This document shows positions 15,396 to 24,164 of a stretch of 38,704 nucleotides of DNA, piece by piece (the stretch's first letter is position 1; every line of letters starts with the position of its first letter). This DNA is from an uncultured bacterium. Lineage in GTDB: Bacteria > Dictyoglomota > Dictyoglomia > Dictyoglomales > Dictyoglomaceae. The position numbers and the translations under genes were made by a program. The notes under the pieces were generated by a model, which searched no databases, was not told the DNA's origin, and saw only the letters and a program-made list of their open reading frames with translations. The stretch lies in the NCBI GenBank assembly GCA_938034905.1, contig CALHLF010000046.1, positions 1 to 38,704 of the forward strand, given 5' to 3'.

Positions 15396-16250
15396 ATGAA
15401 GATCCTTAGGTGGCAATATACATTATTTATATTGCCTGCTCTTCTTATTATGCTTATTTTCTTTGCTTACCCTGTAATTCTTATCTTCTATTTTAGCTTC
15501 TTGGATTATTCCATTGTAAGACATACTAAAGAATTTATAGGTCTTGCCAATTATATAAAGATTCTCCAGAGTAACCTTTTTGCTCAAACTGCTTACAATA
15601 CCTTTATCTGGGTCCTAATTTCTACTCTTTTACCCCTTCTCTTGGCCTTGGTGGCTGCCCTCCTAACCTACGAGAGATTTTTAGGATATTCAATTTTTAG
15701 AGGACTTTTTAGTCTTCCTATGATTTTCATTCCCTCTTCCACAGCTATTCTTTGGGCGTTGATGTATAGTGAGCCCTTTGGTTTAGTAAACCATCTTATG
15801 GATCTTTTAAATCTTCCTCGTCAAATATGGTTAGCTAATCCTTCAACGGTTCTTCCTGCAGTGTCTATAGCGAATGCTTGGTATGGAACTCCCATGTCCT
15901 ATCTCATGATCTTAGCAGGATTGGAGAGTTTGTCGACAGAAGTTCTCGAGGCTTCTGAAGTAGATGGAGCTTCCTATTGGCAAAAAGTAAGATATGTAAT
16001 TTTGCCCATGGTATATCCTGTAATATTATTGGTGGGTCTATTAAGACTTATAGATGTTATAAGGAGCTTTGCTCTTATTTGGATTATGACCCAAGGGGGA
16101 CCTGGTACTGCTTCTACCACTCTTCCAGTGGCTACTTTTAAAGTTTCTTTCCTTCAATATGATTACGGAATAGGTTCTGCTTGGGGAGTTATTAATGTGG
16201 TTATTACCTTGATTATAAGTATATTTATTTTAAGGAGACAAAGAGTATGA
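15396..16250 (+). CDS. ABC sugar importer permease, MalF/UgpA type
   Basis: A 284-residue inner-membrane permease with six hydrophobic segments. The cytoplasmic EAA loop is VLEASEVDGASYWQKVRYVI with the conserved G, which docks the ATPase. The start ATG at 15396 is preceded by GGAGGG (15385-15390). It lies 20 bases after the binding-protein gene and overlaps the second permease by four bases (ATGA). It should form the transmembrane channel together with the next gene product. No ATPase gene is in the operon, so the importer must borrow a shared MsmK/MalK-like ATPase encoded elsewhere, as is common in such systems. Confidence 0.92.
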   Translation: MKILRWQYTLFILPALLIMLIFFAYPVILIFYFSFLDYSIVRHTKEFIGLANYIKILQSNLFAQTAYNTFIWVLISTLLPLLLALVAALLTYERFLGYSIFRGLFSLPMIFIPSSTAILWALMYSEPFGLVNHLMDLLNLPRQIWLANPSTVLPAVSIANAWYGTPMSYLMILAGLESLSTEVLEASEVDGASYWQKVRYVILPMVYPVILLVGLLRLIDVIRSFALIWIMTQGGPGTASTTLPVATFKVSFLQYDYGIGSAWGVINVVITLIISIFILRRQRV

Positions 16251-17065
16251 AGTTTAATTCTATTAAGACTCTTCTCATTATTATATTGATTATTGGCTTA
16301 TTATCATGGGCTCTTTTCCCTATATTTTATTCTCTAATTATTTCCCTGTCAGGATTTGAGCTTCCCACAAAATTTGGGTTTCCCAAGGAAATTACTCTTT
16401 CCAATTATATAGAAGCTTTAAAAGATAAAGAAGTTTGGAATGCTGCTTGGAATTCTGTCCTTATTGGCTTTGGGGCCACCTTTATATCGATTTTTACCTC
16501 TATACCTGCAGCTTATGCTTTTTCCCGATCTAATAATAAGCTTTCAAATTTTCTTCTTTACTTATTTTTATTCTTTCGTTTATTCCCTTGGGTTGCTTTA
16601 GCTTTTCCTATTTTTTATCTTATGGCAAGATTTCGCTTGGTAGATACCTATTGGGGAGTAAGTATTAGCCATTCTGTTTGGATAATCCCCACTAGCATTT
16701 GGTATCTTAAGGGTTTCTTTGATATGGCTCCTTTAGAATTAGAGGAATCAGCTCTTGTAGATGGAGCTAATCCCATTCAGGTTTTGACAAGAGTGGTACT
16801 TCCCTTAGTAGTTCCTGGGCTTATTGCAGTATCTATTTTAGCTTTTATTGCCAGTTATACAGAGTATTTATATTCTCTAATTCTTACTCGAACCCATACC
16901 ACTACTTTGCCTGTCCTTATGGCTGGATATCTTTCAGAGTTTAAAGTAGAGTGGAGAAAGATATCTGCCATATCTATACTTTCCTCTATACCTATGATTC
17001 TTTTTTACTCCTATACCTTAAGTTTCATGAAAAGGGGAACTTTAACAGGGGTAATCAAAGGATAA
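16247..17065 (+). CDS. ABC sugar importer permease, MalG/UgpE type
   Basis: A 272-residue permease, partner of the MalF-type protein. It has six membrane segments, an early SLSGFELPTKFGFPKE periplasmic loop and the EAA loop LELEESALVDGANPIQVLTR, which contacts the ATPase. The C-terminus (KRGTLTGVIKG) is the typical MalG-type ending that reaches the ATPase region. It overlaps the upstream permease gene by four bases, so the two proteins are made together. It is the last gene of the operon; I see no strong terminator after it, only decayed toxin-antitoxin sequence on the other strand. Confidence 0.92.
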   Translation: MKFNSIKTLLIIILIIGLLSWALFPIFYSLIISLSGFELPTKFGFPKEITLSNYIEALKDKEVWNAAWNSVLIGFGATFISIFTSIPAAYAFSRSNNKLSNFLLYLFLFFRLFPWVALAFPIFYLMARFRLVDTYWGVSISHSVWIIPTSIWYLKGFFDMAPLELEESALVDGANPIQVLTRVVLPLVVPGLIAVSILAFIASYTEYLYSLILTRTHTTTLPVLMAGYLSEFKVEWRKISAISILSSIPMILFYSYTLSFMKRGTLTGVIKG

Positions 17066-17099
17066 ACTTCTTAGAGCTAACTTAATTTTTTCGAATAAG

Positions 17100-17606
17100 G
17101 GATTAGAATTACAAAATATTAGTTTTTTGTCTAAAAATTTTTTAAGATCTTTAATATTGTTCTTAATATTAGATAAATCTCTTTGCTATCAACTTTCTAA
17201 GTATATATGGCCTAAATTTTACCATATTCCTTAATGGAGTTAGAAATTCATCCTCAAAGATCCCTTGTTCTGTAAGTACTTTAAAAGTATTCGCATAGCC
17301 TTGGGGAGGTCTAAAACTATTCTAAGATATTATATGAAATATTGATAATCAAAATACTTTCTGAAAATTAAGCTCTCAAAATCTGACCTTAAGAGGCTGT
17401 CTCTTTCTATAAATATTTTATATAAGCCCAAGAGGCGCTTTGTTTATAATTCTTACATCAAAAGATTTGTGAATTTTATCTTCTAAAGTTCTTTATAATT
17501 CGAATTCTAAATCTAAAGCCTTATCTATATCTTTTTAAATAGTTAAATAATATATTTCTTCCTTTTCTAATTCATTTTTTATTTCTTCAATAATTTTCTC
17601 TTTCAT
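17100..17606 (-). pseudogene. Decayed MntA-HepT toxin-antitoxin module
   Basis: Read on the minus strand from the ATG at 17606-17604, broken pieces of both genes appear in order, with stops and frame changes between them. First comes a nucleotidyltransferase remnant: KDIDKALDLEFEL (about 17534-17500) and DVRIINKAP. Then, in another frame, RDSLLRSDFESLIFRKYFDY (near 17404-17340) resembles PPLRYSFESLTLREYFDF of the intact MntA at 1124-1555. A HepT remnant follows: GYANTFKVLTEQGIF (near 17303-17260), RNMVKFR and NNIKDLKKFLDKK (near 17150). The GSx(n) nucleotidyltransferase loop, the first part of HepT and the RNxxVH end of its active site are missing or altered. The locus cannot make either protein. 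It fills the stretch between the ABC operon and pyrE. Confidence 0.75.
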
Positions 17607-17622
17607 AACAAAGAAGATCTCT

Positions 17623-18192
17623 TTACTTTAGATTTCTACTTCCTGGTTTTATTAAAGGCATTCCCTTTTTACATAAGGGACAATCTTCAGGATGGTAAGT
17701 ATCTAATTTAAGTTGTATTAAAGAATATAAATCTTTATCAAAGATTGCCTTTCCACCACTTCTATCTACAATACATGCATATCCACAAATTTCTCCTCCT
17801 AAATCCTTAGCAAGTTTTGCTACTTCAAGGGCAGATCCTCCAGTAGTTATTACATCTTCACAAATAAGTATTTTTTCTCCTGGAGAGATAGAGAATCCTC
17901 TTCTTAAGGTCATTTTTCCCTCTTCTCTTTCTGCAAAGATTCCCCTTACCTTTAAAACTCGAGCTAATTCATAGGCAATAATGATCCCTCCTAATGCAGG
18001 CCCTATCACAGTCTCTATTTTTAAATCCTTGGGAATTTTTTCCGCTATTTCCCTTGCGATTTTTTCTGCAATGTCAGGATATTGAAGAATAAGGGCACAT
18101 TGAAGATAATTTGGGCTGTGGAGTCCCGAAGATAATAAGAAATGTCCTTCTAAAAAGGCATTTTTTTCTTTAAAAACTTTTAGCCAATCCAT
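17623..18192 (-). CDS. pyrE: Orotate phosphoribosyltransferase
   Basis: A 189-residue PyrE, which joins orotate to PRPP to give orotidine 5'-monophosphate in pyrimidine synthesis. The PRPP-binding motif is ILICEDVITTGGSALE (about residues 108-123). HFLLSSGLHSPNYLQC at the N-terminus and VIGPALGGIIIAYELA are also typical. The C-terminal CPLCKKG is found in the longer thermophile-type PyrE proteins. No other pyr gene is nearby. TATAAT ends eight bases before the ATG and no Shine-Dalgarno is present, so the message is probably leaderless. Confidence 0.93.
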   Translation of the reverse strand: MDWLKVFKEKNAFLEGHFLLSSGLHSPNYLQCALILQYPDIAEKIAREIAEKIPKDLKIETVIGPALGGIIIAYELARVLKVRGIFAEREEGKMTLRRGFSISPGEKILICEDVITTGGSALEVAKLAKDLGGEICGYACIVDRSGGKAIFDKDLYSLIQLKLDTYHPEDCPLCKKGMPLIKPGSRNLK

Positions 18193-18200
18193 ATGGAAAA

Positions 18201-18206
18201 ATTATA
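18201..18206 (-). promoter_or_regulatory. -10 element of pyrE, probable leaderless start
   Basis: TATAAT on the minus strand (18206-18201), eight bases before the pyrE ATG, which places the transcription start at or next to the start codon. No good -35 is seen 17 bases upstream (TACTAT). Confidence 0.5.
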
Positions 18207-18227
18207 TCATAAACTGAGGAAATATAG

Positions 18228-18233
18228 TATAAA
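18228..18233 (+). promoter_or_regulatory. -10 element of the radical SAM gene, probable leaderless start
   Basis: TATAAA at 18228-18233 is eight bases before the ATG at 18242. A GAGG at 18215-18218 is too far from the ATG to act as a Shine-Dalgarno. The -35 region is poor. Confidence 0.45.
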
Positions 18234-18241
18234 ATAAAATT

Positions 18242-19297
18242 ATGGATTTTCTAAGGGAAGGAAAGTGTGAAATATGTGGTAAAAAATCTATTTTAATTTC
18301 CTCCTTCTTAGGAGTATGTAGGGATTGTATTTTAAATAGGTTTGAAGAAGCTTTGCCAATTATTGAGTCTTCTCATAAAAAAGCAAGAAATTATTTTGGA
18401 CTCTTTTATCCTTCTGAATCTAAAAAACCTTATTGTGACCTATGTATTCACAAATGTTCCCTTGATTCTGAAAAAAGTTTTTGTGGACTTATAGAAGATA
18501 AGAAAAGATGGGCAGGAAGTTCAGAAAGAGGTCTCTTAGAGTGGTATTATGATCCTCTTCCCACAAATTGTGTTGCAAGCTTTATTTGTCCTGAGAAGGA
18601 TCATTATGGTTATAAAAACTTAGCAGTTTTTTATGCCAGTTGTAATTTTAATTGTCTTTTCTGTCAAAATTGGCACTTTCATAATTATTTAAAGAAAAAA
18701 TCTCCTCTTTATTCTGTAGATGATTTAGTTGAAAAAATAGATAATAAAACCTCTTGCATATGTTTCTTTGGAGGGGATCCTACTCCTCAAATTTCTCATG
18801 CCTTAGCTTTAGCTAAGAAAGTTAAAAATAGGGTAAGAATATGCTGGGAAACTAATGGTTCTATGAATTCTAAGATCTTAAAAGAGATGTTTTATATTTC
18901 TGGAGAGAGCGGAGGGATAATAAAGTTTGACTTGAAAGCTTTTGACGAAAGGATTCATATTGCATTAACAGGAGTGTCTAATAAAAGAACCTTAGAAAAT
19001 TTCCAGTGGGCAGGGGAGGAAAGTAGAAGAATTAAAGATAGAATAGTTTTAGTCGCCAGTACCTTGCTGGTCCCAGGATATATAAATGAAGAGGAGGTGG
19101 AGAAAATTGTAGACTTTATTGTAAAAATTAATTCTAATATACCCTATTCCCTTCTTGGATTTTCTCCTAATTTTTTCTTTGATAATCTTCCCACCACTTC
19201 AAAGGCCCATGCTGAAAAATGCTTTAGGATTGCAAAGGAGAAGGGGTTAAAATATGTAAATATAGGTAATTTGTTTTTGCTTTCTAATTACTATTAA
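18242..19297 (+). CDS. Radical SAM protein related to PFL-activating enzymes
   Basis: A 351-residue radical SAM enzyme. The cluster motif is CNFNCLFC (C134, C138, C141), and FFGGDPTPQ and CWETNGS contact SAM. Before it lies a cysteine-rich N-terminus: CEIC...CRDC (C9, C12, C26, C29), probably a zinc ribbon, and C65, C68, C72, C81, possibly a further metal site. The layout resembles the PflA-like COG1180 group, in which the substrate is mostly unknown. No glycyl-radical enzyme is visible nearby. The 49-base gap to the divergent pyrE holds both -10 elements. The next gene starts 23 bases downstream behind a strong GGAGGG site. Confidence 0.85.
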   Translation: MDFLREGKCEICGKKSILISSFLGVCRDCILNRFEEALPIIESSHKKARNYFGLFYPSESKKPYCDLCIHKCSLDSEKSFCGLIEDKKRWAGSSERGLLEWYYDPLPTNCVASFICPEKDHYGYKNLAVFYASCNFNCLFCQNWHFHNYLKKKSPLYSVDDLVEKIDNKTSCICFFGGDPTPQISHALALAKKVKNRVRICWETNGSMNSKILKEMFYISGESGGIIKFDLKAFDERIHIALTGVSNKRTLENFQWAGEESRRIKDRIVLVASTLLVPGYINEEEVEKIVDFIVKINSNIPYSLLGFSPNFFFDNLPTTSKAHAEKCFRIAKEKGLKYVNIGNLFLLSNYY

Positions 19298-19319
19298 TTT
19301 TAATAAGGAGGGAAAGAGA

Positions 19320-19964
19320 ATGATCCTTTGGGATAAACCTATTGATGTAAGTCTCCTAATACATGAAGAGATGGTATTTTGGCCCTCTGATCCAAAGTTT
19401 ATTTTAGAAAGAGTTTCTGAAATTTCTAAGGGAAGTAATGCTAATCTTTCAAGGGTATCCATGGGGCTTCATACAGGAACCCATATCGATACCCCCTATC
19501 ACTTCTTAGAAGAAGGAAAGACCTTAGAAAAAATTGATATTTCAAGGTTTTATGGTATTGCAAAAGTATTTGAGGTAAGAAGTGAAGAGAAGATCCTATT
19601 AAAGGATATTGAAGATTTAAATATAGAACGAGATGATATAATTTTGTTTAAGACAAAAAACTCTCTTTTTCTCCAAGAAAAAATATTTCATGAGAATTAT
19701 GTGGGGCTCTCCTTAGAGGGGGCAGAATATTTAGTAAGTAAAGAAATAAAAGCAGTTGGGATTGATTATTTATCTATCGGTCCCAAGGGTGAGGAAGGGA
19801 GAAAGGTCCATAAAACGTTACTTAGTAAGGAAATAGGAATAATTGAAGGTTTAGATCTTAGTAATGTTTCTTCTGGTAAATATTTTTTAATTGCATTACC
19901 CTTGAAAATTAAAGGAGGAGAAGGATCACCAGTAAGAGCCTTACTCTTTCCCATAAAAGAATAA
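19320..19964 (+). CDS. Cyclase-family metal hydrolase (kynurenine formamidase-like)
   Basis: A 214-residue member of the cyclase family (PF04199). The metal-binding signature HTGTHIDTPYHF is at residues 51-62. The DVSLLIHEEMVFWPSDP start and the late VGIDYLSIGPKG and HKTLLSKEIGIIEGLDL are typical. Related enzymes hydrolyse N-formylkynurenine, isatin or other amides; the residue pattern does not let me pick one. No tryptophan-breakdown gene is close by. GGAGGG precedes the ATG. It lies in a run of closely spaced plus-strand genes, with only 13 bases to the glycosyltransferase. Confidence 0.88.
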   Translation: MILWDKPIDVSLLIHEEMVFWPSDPKFILERVSEISKGSNANLSRVSMGLHTGTHIDTPYHFLEEGKTLEKIDISRFYGIAKVFEVRSEEKILLKDIEDLNIERDDIILFKTKNSLFLQEKIFHENYVGLSLEGAEYLVSKEIKAVGIDYLSIGPKGEEGRKVHKTLLSKEIGIIEGLDLSNVSSGKYFLIALPLKIKGGEGSPVRALLFPIKE

Positions 19965-19977
19965 TGAGGTTTTACTT

Positions 19978-21078
19978 ATGAAAGTAGCGATAGTCCATGA
20001 TTGGTTAATTAACATAGGTGGAGCAGAAAAGGTCTTAGAGTCAATTTTAGAAATCTTTCCTAATGCTCATTTATATACCTTAATATGCTCTAAAAAAGTT
20101 TTTGAGGAGTTATCTCAGAAGCCAAAGAAAATTTTTACCTCATTTTTGCAAAAAATTCCTAAGATTGAGATATTATATCCAAAACTGTTATTTCTTATGC
20201 CCTATGCTATAGAGCAATTTGATCTTTCAGATTATGATTTGGTAATATCCAGTAGTCATTGTGTGGCAAAGGGGGTATTGACAAAATCCTATCAAAAACA
20301 TGTTTGCTATTGTCATACTCCTTTAAGATATGCGTGGGATTTATATTTCCCATATATTAAAGATCATGGATATTATTATGGTTTTAAAGGAGTCTTAGCA
20401 AGGTCTTTATTACATTATATAAGAATATGGGATGTTATTAGTTCTAATAGGGTGGATTATTTTATTGCTAATTCGGAAAATGTTGCAAAAAGAATATGGA
20501 GGATATATAGAAGAAAAGCAAAGGTGATTTATCCTCCTGTGGATCTCTCAAAATGTAAACCCTTAGATATTAGAGAAAAGAAAGATTTCTTTGTATCAGT
20601 ATCCCGATTAGTTCCCTATAAAAAGGTAGATTTAATAGTTAAAACCTTTAATAAACTTAATCTTCCATTAATTGTTATTGGAGGTGGAAGCGAAGAAAAA
20701 AAGCTAAAAAGGATGGCAAAAGATAATGTAAAAATATTAGGATGGCTACCTGATTATCAGGTTTATAACTATATGGCAGAGGCTCAGGGATTAATTTTTT
20801 CCGCCGAGGAAGATTTTGGAATTGTTCCTGTAGAGGCTCAGGCATGTGGAACCCCAGTTATTGCCTATAAGAGAGGTGGAGCTTTAGAAAGTGTAATAGA
20901 AGGAAAGACAGGAATATTTTTTGAGGAACAGAAGGAAGAGAGCCTTAGTAATGCAATATTGAGATTTTTGGAGTTGAAGAAAAGTTTTAATACAGAGGAG
21001 ATTATTAATAATGCAAAAAGATTTTCTAAAGAAAGATTTATGAATGAATTTTCAGAGTTTATTTCTAAAATAATGTGA
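19978..21078 (+). CDS. Glycosyltransferase family 4 protein
   Basis: A 366-residue GT-B fold glycosyltransferase. The N-terminal half starts MKVAIVHDWLINIGGAEKVLE, the acceptor domain of GT4 enzymes. The C-terminal half carries SVSRLVPYKKVDLIV, LIVIGGGSEEKKL and the nucleotide-sugar site FSAEEDFGIVPVEAQACGTPVIAYKRGGALE, with the E-x7-E pattern. It likely builds a cell-surface polysaccharide or glycolipid from the cytoplasmic side. No other polysaccharide gene adjoins it, although a LytR-CpsA-Psr protein lies at 34974. The donor and acceptor are unknown. Confidence 0.9.
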   Translation: MKVAIVHDWLINIGGAEKVLESILEIFPNAHLYTLICSKKVFEELSQKPKKIFTSFLQKIPKIEILYPKLLFLMPYAIEQFDLSDYDLVISSSHCVAKGVLTKSYQKHVCYCHTPLRYAWDLYFPYIKDHGYYYGFKGVLARSLLHYIRIWDVISSNRVDYFIANSENVAKRIWRIYRRKAKVIYPPVDLSKCKPLDIREKKDFFVSVSRLVPYKKVDLIVKTFNKLNLPLIVIGGGSEEKKLKRMAKDNVKILGWLPDYQVYNYMAEAQGLIFSAEEDFGIVPVEAQACGTPVIAYKRGGALESVIEGKTGIFFEEQKEESLSNAILRFLELKKSFNTEEIINNAKRFSKERFMNEFSEFISKIM

Positions 21079-21157
21079 TTTATATCACTGACAATAGGAA
21101 AATTTTTAAAGAAAATATTTGTGTAAGATTTACCATAAAAAGAGAGGAGTGCTGGTG

Positions 21158-21505
21158 ATGAGATTAGAGGGAAGTTTAGATAGAATAGAATTTTTATCCC
21201 TTATTAACTTTTTATATTTACAAAAAAGAACAGGAATATTCTTAATAAAGAGTAATGATGGTAAATCTGCAACAGTTTTTCTTAGAGATGGAGATGTAAT
21301 AGATGTGGAGTATTTAGGGGAAAGAGGAGATTCGGCTTTTTTGAAACTCCTTACCATTCCCGAGATAAATTTTGTCTTTACTGAAACCTCTGTAAAGATA
21401 GAAAGGAAAATAAATTTATCTCCTGAGAGTTTAATCCTTGAAGCTATAAAAAAAATAGATGAAGAGAAGGAATTGTATATTCCTTCTTCATTAGAGGCTT
21501 TTTAA
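21158..21505 (+). CDS. DUF4388 domain protein
   Basis: About 116 residues from the ATG at 21158. I prefer it to earlier starts because GAGAGGAG lies at 21142-21149 and MRLEGSLDRIEFLSLINFL is the normal opening of DUF4388 (PatA N-terminal-like) proteins. The domain continues with RTGIFLIKSNDGKSATVFLRDGDVIDVEY and ends with an SPESLILEAIKKIDE helix. Such domains are found alone or with response regulators in signalling proteins of many bacteria; their function is not known. No receiver or effector domain is attached here. It may report a signal through a partner encoded elsewhere. Confidence 0.8.
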   Translation: MRLEGSLDRIEFLSLINFLYLQKRTGIFLIKSNDGKSATVFLRDGDVIDVEYLGERGDSAFLKLLTIPEINFVFTETSVKIERKINLSPESLILEAIKKIDEEKELYIPSSLEAF

Positions 21506-21592
21506 TTCTTCTATTGATTCTAATCTAAATTTGTGATAATAATACTCAAGATAATCCATTTAATTAAAAACTTTGTTCTTTAAGAGGGTTTT

Positions 21593-22330
21593 ATGAAAAG
21601 GGTTTTATTATTTTTAATTATAATTACTTTGTTTTCTTCTCCTATTTGGAGTTGGAGTGGAAAAACCCACCAAAGAATAGTAGAGAATGCTTTGAATTAT
21701 ATGCCTCGAGAATTCCAAAAACGAATTATACCTTACAAAAATGAGATTCTTGAAGGAAGTGTAGCGCCAGATAGAGTTTATAGAGATTTTCAGAATCATG
21801 TATATGATTTTGGAACAAGAAAAGGAGGAGGAATTGAAAAGGTTAGAGGGAAATATTATCAAATTATTTCCCTTATAAGGGAGAAAAAACCTTGGAGATT
21901 AATTGCCTTTGAGCTGGGAGTTTTATCTCACTATATAGCAGATTTAAATCAACCTTTACATACATCCTCAGATTATGAAGAAAAGCAATTCCATAGTAAA
22001 TATGAAAAGGATGCAGAACAAATTGTTCCGAAAAAGATTAAAAATTTAAATTTTATTTCAAAACCAGCTTATTATATATTTAATAGTGCAAAAATTGCCC
22101 ACTCCTATTATTATGATATTAAAAGAGCTTATAATAATAAAAATGGATGGAGGTCTATTTACAATTTAACTCAAAAGCAAATTGATAAATCAGTAGAGGA
22201 TGTAGCAAACTACTGGTATAGTATCTGGATAAGAGCCAATAGAATTCCCACCTTAGGGGATTTATGGAATGATTTTCTTGACTTTTTATTTCTTTTTATA
22301 AATAAAATTTTTGTCGTTGAGGTGAGATAA
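21593..22330 (+). CDS. Secreted zinc-dependent phospholipase C/P1 nuclease-like protein
   Basis: A 245-residue protein with a signal peptide (MKRVLLFLIIITLFSSPIWS) cut before W21. In this family the new N-terminal Trp itself binds zinc. H26 in WSGKTHQRI, the Asp of SVAPDRVYRDF, a His in the HVYDF segment and ELGVLSHYIADLNQPLH, with the H-x3-D motif and a final His, supply the rest of a three-zinc site. The family includes bacterial phosphatidylcholine phospholipase C and S1/P1 nucleases; the choice between them cannot be made from the motifs. The C-terminus is hydrophobic (FLDFLFLFINKIFVV) and may anchor it. The stop overlaps the mtnP-like start by one base (TAATG). Confidence 0.83.
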   Translation: MKRVLLFLIIITLFSSPIWSWSGKTHQRIVENALNYMPREFQKRIIPYKNEILEGSVAPDRVYRDFQNHVYDFGTRKGGGIEKVRGKYYQIISLIREKKPWRLIAFELGVLSHYIADLNQPLHTSSDYEEKQFHSKYEKDAEQIVPKKIKNLNFISKPAYYIFNSAKIAHSYYYDIKRAYNNKNGWRSIYNLTQKQIDKSVEDVANYWYSIWIRANRIPTLGDLWNDFLDFLFLFINKIFVVEVR

Positions 22331-23118
22331 TGAGAATAGCAATTATTGGTGGCACAGGAGTTTATGATCCAAAATTTTTGGAAAATCCTGAAGAAGTAAT
22401 TATATCAACCCCTTATGGAGATGCTAAAATCATAAAGGGAATTTATTCTGGGGAGGAAGTAGGATTTTTAGCAAGACATGGTGTGAAGCATTCAGTACCT
22501 CCTCATAAGATCAATTATAAAGCAAATATGTGGGCATTAAAAAGTTTAGGGGTAGAGAGGATAATGGCTACCACAGCAGTAGGTAGTTTAAGGATGAATT
22601 TAGCTCCAGGAGATTTAGTTTTATTAGATCAGTTTATTGATTTTACTAAGGGAAGAGATTATACATTTTATGATGGAAAAGATGGAAAAGTAATACATAT
22701 AGATTTTTCTGAGCCATATTGTCCAGAACTTAGAAATATCTTGATAGAAGAAGCAAAGAACTTAGGTATTAAACTTCATCCATATGGAACTTATATTTGT
22801 ACAGAGGGTCCAAGATTTGAAACTCCTGCTGAAATAAAAATGTTTGCTAATTTTGGGGATGTAGTAGGAATGACTAATGTTCCTGAAGTCGTTTTAGCAA
22901 GGGAATTAGAAATGTGCTATGCTACTGTTTCTCTTGTTACTAATTATGCTGCAGGGATATCTAAAACTCCCTTAACTCATCAGGAGGTACTTTCTGTTAT
23001 GGCAGAAAATATAGAGAAAGTTAGAAGTCTTTTCTCTTCAGTGATACCTAAAATACCAAGAGAGAGAAGTTGTCCTTGTAAATTTGCTTTGAGGGAGTAT
23101 AGGGGGAATAATAAATGA
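22330..23118 (+). CDS. mtnP: 5'-methylthioadenosine/methylthioinosine phosphorylase
   Basis: A 262-residue phosphorylase of the PNP/MTAP family. It splits a methylthio-nucleoside with phosphate to give methylthioribose 1-phosphate. Family marks are GGTGVYD, RHGVKHSVPPHKINY, TTAVGSLR and EGPRFETPAEIK. MTNVPEV holds the methylthio-ribose contacts. Where human MTAP has Asp-Tyr-Asp that binds the adenine amino group, this protein has N205-Y206-A207 (TNYAAG), the pattern I recall from bacterial methylthioinosine phosphorylase. The next two genes encode MTR-1-P isomerase and MTA deaminase, so a deaminate-first route fits. It overlaps mtnA by four bases. Confidence 0.9.
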   Translation: MRIAIIGGTGVYDPKFLENPEEVIISTPYGDAKIIKGIYSGEEVGFLARHGVKHSVPPHKINYKANMWALKSLGVERIMATTAVGSLRMNLAPGDLVLLDQFIDFTKGRDYTFYDGKDGKVIHIDFSEPYCPELRNILIEEAKNLGIKLHPYGTYICTEGPRFETPAEIKMFANFGDVVGMTNVPEVVLARELEMCYATVSLVTNYAAGISKTPLTHQEVLSVMAENIEKVRSLFSSVIPKIPRERSCPCKFALREYRGNNK

Positions 23119-24164
23119 AGATTTTAGAGTGGAAGAATAATTCCCTTTTTATCTTAGATCAGACAAAATTGCCTTGGAAAGAGGAGTGGATTCAATGTCA
23201 GAAATATCAACAGGTGATTGATGCTATTAAGAAATTAAAAGTAAGGGGTGCTCCTGCTATAGGTGTTGCAGCGGGATATGGTGTAGCTTTGGCAGCAATT
23301 AAATATACAGGATATAATCTTCCTGAATATATTAATGGGGTTATAAGTGAATTTGCATTATCTCGTCCCACCGCTGTAAATTTATTTATGGTTTTAAAAA
23401 GACAGGGAGAGATTGTTTTAAAAAATAAGCAGAAATCTTCTGTAGAGCTTAAGTTAATGCTTCTTGAAGAAGCTCAAAGGATAGAAGAAGAGGAGAGAGA
23501 AAGATCCTATGCTATAGCAAATTATGGTGTGGATTTAATACCTGATAAGGCAAATGTCCTCACCCATTGTAATACTGGAAGTTTAGCTACTATTGGTTTA
23601 GGAACTGCCTTAGGAATAATAAAGGAAGCTTGGTATAGGAGAAGAAATATAAATATGGTTTATTTTACAGAAACAAGACCATTACTCCAGGGAAGTAGAC
23701 TTACAGGATGGGAACTCACTCGAGAAAATATTCCTTCTACGCTTATAACTGATAACATGGTGGGATATCTTATGTCAAAAAAGAATATTGATTTAGTCAT
23801 AGTGGGAGCAGATAGAATTGCTTTAAATGGGGATACTGCAAATAAAATCGGAACTTACACCTTAGCTGTTTTAGCAAAGTATCACAATATTCCCTTTTAT
23901 GTAGCAGCTCCTCTTTCATCCTTCGATTTTCAATTGGAAAATGGAAGTAATATTGTCATAGAAGAAAGAGATCCCGAAGAGGTACTTTCTGTTGCGGGTA
24001 AAAAGATTGCTCCTGATGGAATTAATGCAATGAATCCTGCCTTTGATATCACTCCTAATGAATTAATAACTGCAATAATTACTGAGAAGGGAATAATTTT
24101 TCCTCCTTTTCGGGAAAATTTAGAGAAGATAAGGAGGGCAATAGAGAATGAAGATTCTAATTAA
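23115..24164 (+). CDS. mtnA: S-methyl-5-thioribose-1-phosphate isomerase
   Basis: A 349-residue MtnA, which turns methylthioribose 1-phosphate into methylthioribulose 1-phosphate. It is a paralogue of eIF2B subunits. KVRGAPAIGVAAGYGVALA (residues 42-60) is a family signature. The catalytic Cys is C152 in HCNTGSLATIG and the catalytic Asp D232 in VGADRIALNGD. ETRPLLQGSRLTGWEL is also diagnostic. The start overlaps mtnP (ATGA) and the end overlaps mtaD by 17 bases, so the three salvage genes are translated together. No later methionine-salvage gene (mtnB, mtnD, mtnK) is in the window. Confidence 0.95.
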   Translation: MKILEWKNNSLFILDQTKLPWKEEWIQCQKYQQVIDAIKKLKVRGAPAIGVAAGYGVALAAIKYTGYNLPEYINGVISEFALSRPTAVNLFMVLKRQGEIVLKNKQKSSVELKLMLLEEAQRIEEEERERSYAIANYGVDLIPDKANVLTHCNTGSLATIGLGTALGIIKEAWYRRRNINMVYFTETRPLLQGSRLTGWELTRENIPSTLITDNMVGYLMSKKNIDLVIVGADRIALNGDTANKIGTYTLAVLAKYHNIPFYVAAPLSSFDFQLENGSNIVIEERDPEEVLSVAGKKIAPDGINAMNPAFDITPNELITAIITEKGIIFPPFRENLEKIRRAIENEDSN

